64,000 bases of DNA, taken from positions 23,243,367 through 23,307,366 of the forward strand of contig OX421500.1 of assembly GCA_949126835.1 (NCBI GenBank), in the 5' to 3' direction. Position numbers and translations under genes: made by a program. Origin of the DNA: Anisus vortex (lineage: Eukaryota; Mollusca; Gastropoda; Planorbidae). The notes below the pieces were generated by a model. That model was not told the DNA's origin, ran no database searches, and was given only the letters and a program-made list of their open reading frames with translations. How positions within the stretch are numbered: position 1 is the stretch's first letter; every line of letters begins with the position of its first letter. Below are positions 48,310 to 57,441 of this stretch, one piece after another.

Positions 48310-48860
48310 AAATGGTCAGTTCATCAACACCCATCTCTTAACCCGCGGGTTGGTCGCTAATAGGACCATTGTTGACTTTCATCACTCGCTAATTGTCACG
48401 ATTTTGTGTGCTGTTTGGGCGCCAATGAAGGACAGCTTGGTCCATTCTTTTAAATTTTACTCCCACGTTTTCTTCTGTCGCAAGGGGGGCAGCTCCCGTT
48501 GCGGGTCCGAGACCCATTGCACTGCCGAAAGACTCTGGGGTTTTGGTGGGGAGGAAACAATGGACGCAGCAACCCCTTTTCGAGCACCACCCGTGCCTGG
48601 ATGTCTGTACCTATAGTATAGAGTTTGTGCAGGTATACGGGCGAGCCACCACGATAATGATCCTTAGGGGAACCGCAGTGGGTAACCTAGCTGCGGAATC
48701 CTTACTGTTACACACACGGCACGCCGTGGGGTGGCTTGAGCCCGGACAGAGCTTGGGAGTGCCCTCTAAGCTCAAACCTATCGTTACGCCCTGGACAAAA
48801 GAGACCTTCGGGCTCGTCTGTTGTTTTTTTTACGAGACTTATAACTCTGTCGGACGCTTC
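48310..48860 (+). repeat. Unclassified dispersed repeat, copy 2
   Basis: A diverged relative of 46140-46625 in the same orientation, about 2.2 kb away, with the same motif order (GTGCCTGGATGTCTGTACCT, GGTATACGGGCGAGCCACCA, GAGCCCGGACAGAGCTT, ACCTTCGGGCTCGTC). The region after 48860 (to about 49040) has a long open frame with Cys-rich sequence but no known domain. Confidence 0.75.
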
Positions 48861-49320
48861 TTCTGTTCGCTGTCTACCTGTTCTGTGCCGAGTGGGCTAG
48901 TCTGTGCAAGACCTTCCACTGGTTCCTGTCCCTTCCACCACAGTTACTTGCACAAGGAGTTGCTCCGTGGATTCTTCTATGCGCCGTTTTTTTATACATT
49001 GTTTGCGGACATCTTCGTTTGTGATATTCAAAATCTTATTTGAAATATCTCATTTCTAGGACCCCGACCATTCTCTGGAGATTATACCTGAAATCCGATA
49101 TCATCAGAGTGCACATTAATAAAATATTCGAACAGATGGAGGTTCTTTGGTATTGCCAAATGATTTTTTGCTTGTTTAGCGTTTCGATTGTCTGCACTAT
49201 GCTGATTCTATTCGCTTTGAGCGTTCGTCTAATAAGTGGTCAATAGCTGACATATTATCCTGGACCATATTTGCAAAAGCTTATAAACAGATCATAAAGC
49301 AATTAATCTCTAATTAGGAC

Positions 49321-50317
49321 ACAGAAACATAGTCTTTGATGGGCAGCTGTATCATGTAAACATAGTCTTTGATGGGCAGCTGTATCATGTAAACATAGTC
49401 TTTGATGGGCAGCTGTATCATGTAAACTTAGTCTTTGATGGGCAGCTGTATCATGTAAACATAGTCTTTGATGGGCAGCTGTATCATGTAAACATAGTCT
49501 TTGATGGGCAGCTGTATCATGTAAACATAGTCTTTGATGGGCAGCTGTATCATGTAAACATAGTCTTTGATGGGCAGATGTATCATGTAAACATAGTCTT
49601 TAATGGGCAGCTGTATTATGTAAACATAGTCTTTGATGGGCAGCTGTATCATGTAAACATAGTCTTTGATGGGCAGCTGTATCATGTAAACATAGTCTTT
49701 GATGGGCAGCTGTATCATGTAAACATAGTCTTTGATGGGCAGCTGTATCATGTAAACATAGTCTTTGATGGGCAGCTGTAAAATGTAAACATAGTCTTTG
49801 ATGGGCAGCTGTATCATGTAAACATAGTCTTTGATGGGCAGCTGTATCATGTAAACATAGTCTTTGATGGGCAGCTGTATCATGTAAACATAGTCTTTGA
49901 TGGGCAGCTGTATCATGTAAACATAGTCTTTGATTGACAGGTGAATCATGTAAACATAGTCTTTGATGGGTAGCTCTATCATGTAAACATAGTCTTTGAT
50001 GGGCAGCTGAATCATGTAAACATAGTCTTTGATGGGCAGCTGTATCATGTAAACATAGTCTTTGATGGGCAGCTGTATCATGTAAACATAGTATTTGATG
50101 GGCAACTGTATCATGTAAACATAGTCTTTGATGGGCAGCTGTATCATGTAAACATAGTCTTTAATGGGCAGCTGTATCATGTAAACATAGTATTTGATGG
50201 GCAGCTGTATCATGTAAACATAGTATTTGATGGGCAGCTGTATCATGTAAACATAGTCTTTGATGGGCAGCTGTATCATGTAAAGATAGTCTTTGATGGG
50301 CAGCTGCATTATGTAAA
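49321..50317. repeat. 33-bp minisatellite, about 30 copies
   Basis: The unit is ACATAGTCTTTGATGGGCAG plus CTGTATCATGTAA. The minus-strand frame of about 315 codons (YMIQLPIKDYV repeated) arises from the 33-bp period. Variants (TATTTGATG, GATTGACAGG) are scattered. Confidence 0.96.
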
Positions 50318-50907
50318 CGTCTGTTCTAATAAAAAAATATGCCACCACTGTGGTTAAAAAAAAATTACTTGCCAAAAGTGTGATGTCCCATGGCTCCTCC
50401 CATTTATAGCTTATATGTTTAGGCCTATAGACAGTCTTTTTAACATAGCGTAATAATTAATAATTTAAGTTACAACTTAAGTTATTGTATACAATTTCTT
50501 TTTTTTTAAAGCATGGAAAACAATTTTCATATATAAACGCATATATAGGCCTATTACTCATTAAATTTCTTTATTATAATTCATTGCATACAAATAAAAT
50601 AAATATATGAGCAGACTTATTATTTGCTGGATGGTGGGTAAAAGGGTACGGGGAGGACCTAATATTTTTCTTCATAGAAATATATAAAATATTATTTTTT
50701 CTAACTTCCGGCCTGGGCTAGTATATTAAAAGTGTGAATTGATAGATTTTTTGAACTTTAATTATTGGTGGAAGCACTTAACTTACACTATAGCACTAAT
50801 AAATTTGATTCCGTTCAAAACATTTAACGGGAAAACATGTAAAATGAACTGACCCAATATAAATTTACACGGGGCCACTTGTTGCTACTGTCCCAAATAT
50901 GGAACGT

Positions 50908-51689
50908 TTTTTATAACGTCAATATCTAAAAAAAAAAATTAAGAAAAATTAAAAGCTATTCCTTCCATTGTGGCCCAAAAATGAAATAATATGCAAAAAT
51001 GAAAAAAAAATCTCGACCTCAGCAGAATATGGGTTAACACATTTGTATTTTGGCAGCAAAACAACTCGTAGACTGCAAGAAACTGTCTTTTTTTTTTTTT
51101 CTTTTTTTTTCGTCCGCACTGTCGATCGTATAATTCCGAAACAAACAAAAAATGAGTGAGCCCGGAAGTGTTTGGTTTTGTTTTTGTCACTTTCGTTATT
51201 TTTCCTTATAGGCCTTCCGTACGCCTATTTATTTTGATAGGCAAACCTGGTTGTTACGAAACGTTTTCGAGTTAAAGCATGTCCGCCAAAGTCCGATTAC
51301 AACTTATTTTCATAAAAAAATGTAGCGATTTTAAAAAAAATCTGATATAAAAACAAAAAAAGCAACAACACCGAATTTCTAGGCCTACCGATGCAATTAT
51401 GCAAACTGCAATACCATATCACAAAAGCCATATTAATGATTACCGGTCGTATTTGTAAAAAATACAATTTAAATTTTGCCTGACATCAAGTAGGCCTACC
51501 AGTAATATTTTCTTGGAAAGTGACACATTTTTATTTTTAGCTCTAGGCTCACATCTCTGTACTATAAATTTAAACGCATAAATATTAATTTTACTCTTAT
51601 GTTGACCATTAAAAATACGGAAAATATTTTATTAGAAAAAAATATAGGTCTAGCCATAAGCATAACCATAACCTTTAGCATAACTATAG
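50908..51689. other. Unannotated AT-rich stretch
   Basis: Homopolymer-rich, with no gene recognised. Confidence 0.5.
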
Positions 51690-51950
51690 CTTATAGTATA
51701 ATCATAGATTATATATAGTATATAGCTTATAGTATAACCATAGATTATATATAGTATATAGCTTATAGTATAACCATAGATTATATATAGTATATAGCTT
51801 ATAGTATAACCATAGATTATATATAGTATATAGCTTATAGTATAACCGTAGATTATATATAGTATATAGCTTATAGTATAACCATAGATTATATATATTA
51901 TATAACTTATAGTATAACCATAGATTATATAAAGTATATAGCTTATAAGA
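51690..51950. repeat. 36-bp AT-rich minisatellite, about 7 copies
   Basis: The unit is ATAGCTTATAGTATAACCAT plus AGATTATATATAGTAT. It ends just before the AAGATGGCGTCTTATCGTG motif that recurs at 52171. Confidence 0.9.
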
Positions 51951-52036
51951 TGGCGTCTTATCGTGTTGTTATACGACCGGTCGTGACCTTTTGACCTAGT
52001 GACCTTTTGACCCAGTGACCTTTTGACCTATTGACC

Positions 52037-52168
52037 TATTGACCTTTTGACCCCGCTCCTCAGGTGACCCCGCTCCTCAGTTGACCCCACTCCTCAGTTG
52101 ACCCCGCTCCTCAGTTGACCCCGCTCCTCAGTTGACCCCACTCCTCAATTGACCCCGCTCCTCAGTTG
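52037..52168. repeat. 17-bp minisatellite, about 8 copies
   Basis: The unit is TTGACCCCGCTCCTCAG. It lies between two copies of an AAGATGGCGTCTTRTCGTGT motif (51949 and 52171) and follows a run of TTTTGACCYAGTGACC repeats. It may lie within the left terminal region of the Polinton. Confidence 0.9.
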
Positions 52169-52210
52169 AACCAAGATGGCGTCTTGTCGTGTTGTTATTT
52201 TGTGGTAGTA

Positions 52211-52363
52211 CACGTGATTTGATCACGTGATTTTTGTGTGGTATTATTAAAGATGGTGGAACCAAGATGGCGGTTCCTCGTGTTATTTGTTAGCCCGTGA
52301 TTTGATCACGTGATTGTTTTTGTGTGGTATTAATTATAGTATTACACGTGATTTGATCACGTG
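52211..52363. promoter_or_regulatory. Repeated CACGTGAT/ATCACGTG palindromes
   Basis: CACGTGATTTGATCACGTG occurs at 52211-52229 and 52345-52363. A nearly identical copy missing one base lies at about 52305-52323, and weaker ones follow to 52500. Each holds two CACGTG E-box cores. They sit 230-380 bp outside the first Polinton gene. They could be part of the terminal repeat, protein-binding sites or just repeats; the function is inferred. Confidence 0.4.
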
Positions 52364-52577
52364 GTTTATTTGTGTGTGGTTTCATTATTACAATTGATTT
52401 CATCACATGTCTTAATTATTACATGTGGTTTATTTTTGTGTAGTGTTATTACACGTGATTTTATTATTACTTGTGATTTTGATCACATGATTTTATTAAA
52501 GATATCTACAACAACAAGGACAACAGTACAACATATAGATAAAAAACAAAAAATAGGTTTAACGTTGTATAGTGATT

Positions 52578-52583
52578 TTTATT
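52578..52583 (-). terminator. Polyadenylation signal AATAAA for the leftward gene
   Basis: AATAAA on the minus strand begins seven bases past the stop codon (52592-52590). It is compact, as usual for virus-like genomes, and suggests that the leftward gene does extend to 52590. Confidence 0.5.
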
Positions 52584-52589
52584 GATAGT

Positions 52590-53302
52590 CTATACGCAAG
52601 AAGTGTTGGGCTGGGGAGGCTGTGGAGGTTGTGGACGCTGGGGAGGCTGGGGAGGGTGGGGGTCTAAAAAATTTTCTTGGGGAGTTGGGTTTGGTGAGGG
52701 TGGGGGATCTATCCCACCCTCAAAACAGGGGTAAACAGGGTCTGGGGAGTCTGGGGCATCTATATAGTGGATATGGGGGCTAGGTGGGGAGGCTCGGACA
52801 TATATGGGTGGGGGGATTGGACATATACGGGCGGGGACTGGGGTATATAAATGGGTGGGGAAGCCGGTGGAGTAATGGGGGTGGGCGAGGGTTGGGGACT
52901 CCACGGGCGTTGGTCCCATTGCCATAATAATGGCGATGGGACCGAATGGGGTGGGGACGAAAATAGGGACGGACTCGGGGGTAAAGGGGCATATGGATTG
53001 GAACTGGGGGGCGGGATGTCCAAGCCGAGTGGGGGGTAGTGGATCGCCCCAACCAGGCGTTGCCTTCGGGCCACCCTGGCCTCGATTGACCGATACATTT
53101 CATCATACCCCAAATCAACGAGGTCCTCTCGGGTGAGGGCCAGGGCCATCACGTTTACCAGCTGTTCAGGCAGACGTTCCTCCACTCGTGCGTACAGGCA
53201 CGAGTGGCCGAGCTGGTTCTGCTGGCCCGCGATGCACCCCGAGCACCCGTTGGTAGGGTCCTGGAGGATGCTCCAGATGATCTCAATCAATCTTTGGCTC
53301 AT
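52590..53302 (-). CDS. Polinton left-end protein: Cys-motif plus proline-rich tail
   Basis: ATG is at 53302. The first 85 residues contain GCSGCIAGQQNQLGHSCLYA, a CxxC...NQxGHxC pattern that I associate with an uncharacterised protein encoded by many Maverick elements, followed by a helical EERLPEQLVN region. After about residue 90 it is low-complexity, rich in Pro, Ser and Tyr. The original frame stops at 52760. A second proline-rich frame (52925-52590) continues to a stop followed at once by AATAAA, so a frameshift in the tail is likely. It is divergent to the ATPase gene with an 84-bp shared upstream region. The function is unknown. Confidence 0.6.
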
Positions 53303-53386
53303 GATCCTATGAGAGATAGAAAAAAAAATGTATTAGCAAAATATAAAAAATAGAATCACACAACTTAAAACATAACATTTCTCATA

Positions 53387-54007
53387 ATGGACCCGAGGTG
53401 GAAACATCCCTTTACAGCGCTTATAGTCGGCCCAACCGGTAGCGGTAAAACAGTATTTGTAAACAAATTACTAGCACATCTATCTGACATGGTGGATCCT
53501 GTACCAGAAGAGCTCATTTGGTGTTATGGCGAATGGCAACCGATATACGAGACCATGAAAGGTGTTCAATTTGTGGAAGGTCTTCCTGATATGGAACAAT
53601 GGGGGGTCGGAGATAAGAAACGTCGTCTGGTTGTCATAGATGATTTGATGGCCAAAACAGATGATCGGATTACTAAATTGTTTACTAAAGGGAGTCATCA
53701 CCGAGATATCAGTGTTTTATACATTTTACAAAACTTGTTTGGAAAAAACAAAGAACAAAGAACCATCAGTTTAAATTCTCATTACATAGTGCTCTTTAAA
53801 AACCCTCGCGACGGAGCACAGATTACAAATTTGGCAAAACAAATGTATCCTGGGCGTGTTTCTTATGTACAAGAAAGTTTTAAAGATGCAACAGCGACCC
53901 CTCATGGTTATTTACTGCTCGACCTTCGACAAGACACACCGGATCACTTGCGCTTACGGAGTAATATATTTCCTTTCGAGGAACAAGTAGTTTACGTACC
54001 TAAATAA
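53387..54007 (+). CDS. FtsK/HerA-type genome-packaging ATPase
   Basis: 206 codons from ATG at 53387, intact. Walker A is FTALIVGPTGSGKTVF near residue 11. Walker B is RRLVVIDDLMA near residue 85, and a sensor-like YILQNLF follows near residue 121. The small size fits the A32/FtsK-HerA ATPases of Polintons and related viruses, which drive genome packaging into the capsid. It is the first rightward gene. Its stop is followed directly by the PX-like frame. There are no lesions in this gene. Confidence 0.92.
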   Translation: MDPRWKHPFTALIVGPTGSGKTVFVNKLLAHLSDMVDPVPEELIWCYGEWQPIYETMKGVQFVEGLPDMEQWGVGDKKRRLVVIDDLMAKTDDRITKLFTKGSHHRDISVLYILQNLFGKNKEQRTISLNSHYIVLFKNPRDGAQITNLAKQMYPGRVSYVQESFKDATATPHGYLLLDLRQDTPDHLRLRSNIFPFEEQVVYVPK

Positions 54008-54010
54008 TAA

Positions 54011-54337
54011 AAACTGTCTGAAAAGACGAAACGACAGGGAGAACTATTACGGTGTTTATGTCGGGCTAAGCCACCTGCCATAAAAGCCATTTTGAAAAAT
54101 GCCTCACCACAACTCATACACACACTGTGCGAGTGTTGTCACAATGTATTAAAAGGGAACGTTCCACTTACAAAACATCAGAAGCTTCGTTTACGTCGAC
54201 ACAAAACAAGTCTAAGAGAACTTACCAAAAAGAAACTAACCGTAAAAAAGCGGAAGCAAATACTTCAACGCGGTGGTTTCATAGGTGTGTTACTCGGACC
54301 GGTTCTAAGTGTTCTTAAAGGTGTTCTAGGTTTCTAA
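54011..54337 (+). CDS. Small basic PX-like Polinton protein (start codon missing)
   Basis: The frame is open after TAA at 54008-54010 and encodes about 108 residues with no in-frame ATG, so the start has been lost or is non-AUG. The middle is Lys/Arg-rich (LTKHQKLRLRRHKTSLREL). The C-terminus is a hydrophobic glycine-rich tail (QRGGFIGVLLGPVLSVLKGV). This pairing is typical of a conserved small Polinton/adintovirus product, sometimes compared with adenovirus pX, proposed to be a virion core or membrane-active protein. Function by analogy only. Confidence 0.7.
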   Translation, partial: KLSEKTKRQGELLRCLCRAKPPAIKAILKNASPQLIHTLCECCHNVLKGNVPLTKHQKLRLRRHKTSLRELTKKKLTVKKRKQILQRGGFIGVLLGPVLSVLKGVLGF

Positions 54338-54340
54338 AAG

Positions 54341-54853
54341 ATGGCCAAGAAAATGATTTTGATTGACCCCCGTCTATTGGAATAAATGAATCAAAAAACA
54401 TATGCACCACCAGATACACTTAACGATAATTTAAGAGACTTGGATAACCAAATGCAACAGATCTTAGAGCGGGAAGATTTATCACCGCGCGACAAAGTCA
54501 AACAGTACCAACAAATTCTACAACTCTACACATTTCGTCTTGGTGAGTACAAACAAAAACCACTAGGATTATTAGATATGAAACCTCAACCGACAGCACC
54601 GCTACAATCAAATACACCAACAGCATCGGACCAACAACAACAAAAAGTAGACGCTGAGCCTAAAAAAGTAGACGCTGAACCTAAAAAAGTAGATGTGGAA
54701 CCTAAAAAAGAAGAAACACCAATCGTGATTCCCGAATCGACAAAGAAAACTAAGAAACAGAAAAAAGCAGAGAAAGACAAAATAACCCCACCACAACCTA
54801 AACGAACTAGGAAAGCTAAAAGTACAAAACAAGGCCAATGGGAGGAGTGGTAA
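54341..54853 (+). pseudogene. Coiled-coil/KVDAEPKK-repeat Polinton protein, stop after codon 14
   Basis: The probable original ATG at 54341 gives MAKKMILIDPRLLE, then TAA at 54383-54385. The same frame restarts at once with ATG at 54386 and runs 155 residues. The N-terminal part (LNDNLRDLDNQMQQILERED, then DKVKQYQQILQLY) is a helical segment typical of a conserved Polinton protein. Next come three tandem KVDAEPKK octapeptides and a Lys-rich C-terminus that could bind nucleic acid or direct nuclear import. Re-initiation at 54386 could still make nearly all of it. Role unknown. Its end overlaps the integrase start by 16 bp. Confidence 0.65.
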
Positions 54854-55893
54854 ACTTACGCAGATATTATTTTTAACCAGGTCGAGCCGGCGCTTTTGGT
54901 GGTGTTTTTAAACATCCAAAATTTAAAACAAAGGAAATTAAAGAATGGTTAAGTCACCAGGACACGTATACATTACACAAACCGATTCGACGGCGTTTTC
55001 AAAGACGAACAACCATAACAGGTGGTATGAACCAACAATTTCAAGCTGATCTCATAGATATGCAGGGGCTACGAAAATATAATAACGGGATATCGTACAT
55101 ACTGACATGTGTGGACGTGTTTAGTAAATTCGCTTGGGCCATCCCGATAAAGACAAAAACAGCTAAAGCACTAGTCGAGGCTACACGGCAAATTTTTGAA
55201 AAGCGGAAGCCCCTTCAGATTCAAACTGATAAAGGGAGCGAGTTTACCAACAAGACTTATCAACAATTTCTCAAAGAAGAGCGGGTACATTTTTTCACAA
55301 CTGAGAACGAAGATATTAAGGCTGCTTTCGTAGAACGATTCAATCGCACCTTAAAAGAAAAAATGTGGCGCTACTTTACGAAAACAAATAGTCTTCGCTA
55401 CATTGATGTACTAGATCTATTGCTTCAAAATTACAATAGCTCATTCCACAGAAGCATTAAAATGGCGCCCGTGAATGTTACTTTAGAAAATCAAGAACAA
55501 GTGTGGAATACATTATACGCCCCTGTTAATACCCCGCGGCGAAAAGGGTTTGAAGAAGGTGACCGTGTCAGAATCGCACAAGCCCGACAAAATTTTAAAA
55601 AGGGTTACACACCTGCGTGGACAGAGGAGCTGTTTACAATCAGTCGGCTCAAGTCAACAACAAAGCCAATAGTTTACATTTTGAAAGATGATGCAGGCCA
55701 AGAACTAAAAGGTTCTTTTTATAGAGAAGAGCTACAAAAAGTAGGTGACAAACAAATATACAGGATCGAAAACATATTACAAGAACGACAACGCGCCGGC
55801 GGTGGAAAAGAGTATTTAGTCAAGTGGTTTGGTTACAACTCGTCATTCGATAGCTGGATCTCAGACAAAAACATTTCGAAATATAAAGACTAG
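54838..55893 (+). pseudogene. Polinton integrase with C-terminal chromodomain, early stop
   Basis: ATG at 54838 gives a 12-residue start, then TAA at 54874-54876. The same frame continues open with family sequence (PGRAGAFGGVFKHP and EWLSHQDTYTLHKPIRRRF) to the next ATG at 55027 and to the stop at 55891-55893. The catalytic DDE triad is intact: QADLID, QTDKGSEF, and AAFVERFNRT with its Glu. The last 50 residues form a chromodomain (YRIENILQERQRAGGGKEYL, then VKWFGYNSSFDSWI). In this family integrase inserts the element, and a chromodomain may direct it to marked chromatin. A product from 55027 would lack the N-terminal zinc-binding region. Confidence 0.9.
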
Positions 55894-55895
55894 CC

Positions 55896-56195
55896 ATGGA
55901 ACCAACCATCTATCGCGATGCAACAATCATCGAGGATAGACCCGTCTCATCCACGTCCGAAACATCAATCGCATCCACCCTTTCGCTCTGGTTGGGTAAA
56001 ATAAAAGTAAGAACAGGTGCCGTATTCATTTCACAGATGATCGTTATATACACCGTAATTTTCGTGGCGTTGTTCAATCTCACTCGTGGTGTTGCAAACA
56101 CGCAGGAGGAAAAATTGTGGGTCGTCTTATTATCCAGCTGTCTAGGATACATACTACCAAACCCCAAGCTTTCAAGAAAAAAAGAGTCACAATGA
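55896..56195 (+). CDS. Small two-helix membrane protein of Polinton
   Basis: 99 codons, ATG in good context, 2 bp after the integrase stop. After about 40 polar Ser/Thr-rich residues come two hydrophobic segments, FISQMIVIYTVIFVALFNL and LWVVLLSSCLGYILP, ending in a basic tail (NPKLSRKKESQ). The KLW-LLSSCLGYILPNPK ending recurs in Polintons as far as I recall. Location in a membrane is inferred. The stop overlaps the penton start (ATGA, 56192-56195), suggesting coupled or polycistronic expression. Confidence 0.7.
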   Translation: MEPTIYRDATIIEDRPVSSTSETSIASTLSLWLGKIKVRTGAVFISQMIVIYTVIFVALFNLTRGVANTQEEKLWVVLLSSCLGYILPNPKLSRKKESQ

Positions 56196-56962
56196 GTTTT
56201 TATATAACCCTACCAAGCAACGCTTTGCCAAAACTTTTTCCAAATAATAAGGCAGATCACTTTTTTGTCAAACTACCACAGACGATTGATATCACAGCGA
56301 ATTACGAAGTTGGTTTGGTCGAGGTACAATTTCCAAACCGTTATTGCCTTATCCAAGAAAATGAATTGTGGGTACAGTACGACTCGAACAAGGACGGCGA
56401 AGAATCGAAAGCACGTTTAATTCTTACCGTTCCACCTGGGAAATTTCACTCTGTGGACCTAATTATCGAAACATTGGAAAAACTAACATTAAAAGAAGAA
56501 ATACGGGAAGGAAAAGTCAGAATTATTACGACCAAATGTGAGAAGCCCTTAAAGAAAGTTGTTATAAAAGAAAACGAACGAGGCGATGTAATTATCATTA
56601 GTAATAAATTGACTAATTTTCTATGATATTTTAACGGCGCACAAAAACTAACCAGTAATATTGATGATCAAGAGATCAATACCAATATAAAGACGGTATT
56701 CGTATATTGTGATTTAGTATCAGCGAGAGTTGTTGGAGATGTCCTAGTCCCCTTACTAAGAACTGTACCTATCATCGATAGACGACCTCTTTCTGTTTTT
56801 CGGATTTACGATAAGCCACACTACATACCACTGAGTCGTTTTTCATTCGACACCGTGGAAATACTTTTAACGGACGATTTGGGACAACCTATTCCATTCA
56901 CGAGTGGGACGTCGGTGTTGACACTCCATTTTAGAACACGGAAACATTTTGAACTAGAATAA
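56192..56962 (+). pseudogene. Penton-like minor capsid protein, internal stop
   Basis: ATG at 56192. The start (MSFYITLPSNALPKLFPNN) and YEVGLVEVQFPNRY are typical of the Polinton minor capsid (penton) single-jelly-roll protein. TGA at 56624-56626 interrupts it. Beyond the stop the same frame continues with family sequence (VFVYCDLVSARVVGDVLVPL, then PHYIPLSRFSFDTVEILLTD) to TAA at 56960-56962. Either a nonsense change or a small indel pair near 56620 has broken the gene. Pentons sit at capsid vertices. Total 256 codons, near the family size. Confidence 0.82.
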
Positions 56963-56964
56963 TC

Positions 56965-57438
56965 ATGGTGAGACATACCGTGTTACATCGCAACCCCAAA
57001 TTATACGAAGATTTTTATTGTAATCAAGGCGGACACGTACTTCCTGTTTATATTGGAGGTCGGAATCAGGGCGGATATGGGATTGGATCTTTTTTTAATG
57101 GACTAGGACGAATGGTTTTACCATGGCTTAAAACAGGCGGCAAAGCTTTGCTTAAAGAGGGTTTAAATACTGGCTTGCAAGTCGCGAACGATGCATTATC
57201 TGGTAGAAACGTGGGAGAGTCATTTAGAGAACACTCGAAAGAAGCGGGTAAGCGTTTACTACAAGGCGCAGTCAATCATATTAGCCAATCAGGGACAGGT
57301 CTTAGAAAGAGACGCGCTGCACCACCAGGCCAACCTCGCAGTAAACGGATAAAAACAGCTCACAGACGAGGCACGGTTCATAAAAAGACCGAGCGCAAGA
57401 ACAATCAACACCGTAAACATTTTGATATTTTTGACTAA
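56965..57438 (+). CDS. pVI-like minor capsid/membrane-active protein
   Basis: 157 residues, intact, starting 2 bp after the penton stop. The N-terminal half contains GGYGIGSFFNGLGRMVLPWL, an amphipathic glycine-rich segment, then KALLKEGLNTGLQVANDAL, the pattern shared with adenovirus pVI-like proteins of Polintons/adintoviruses. The C-terminus is strongly basic (GTGLRKRRAAPPGQPRSKRI). By analogy it would be a protease substrate that links capsid and core and perturbs membranes. That is inference from family resemblance. Confidence 0.78.
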   Translation: MVRHTVLHRNPKLYEDFYCNQGGHVLPVYIGGRNQGGYGIGSFFNGLGRMVLPWLKTGGKALLKEGLNTGLQVANDALSGRNVGESFREHSKEAGKRLLQGAVNHISQSGTGLRKRRAAPPGQPRSKRIKTAHRRGTVHKKTERKNNQHRKHFDIFD

Positions 57439-57441
57439 ACA

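Larger units (their letters stand above)
48018..50907. mobile_element. Probable unclassified element with ~46-bp inverted ends
   Basis: The left stretch 48018-48063 contains TGGGACATTAGCTACGAATG then CCCCCGTGTAAAT. The minus strand of 50863-50907 contains TGGGACAGTAGCAACAAGTG then GCCCCGTGTAAAT, and the preceding CGTCCCA/CGTTCCA bases also match. About 33 bp align with five mismatches. Between these ends lie the second copy of the dispersed repeat (48310-48860) and the 33-bp array. No transposase is visible. Target duplications are not clear. Confidence 0.55.

Noticed and set aside
49428..50375. 315-codon minus-strand frame
   Set aside because: Produced by the 33-bp minisatellite; the peptide is an 11-residue repeat.
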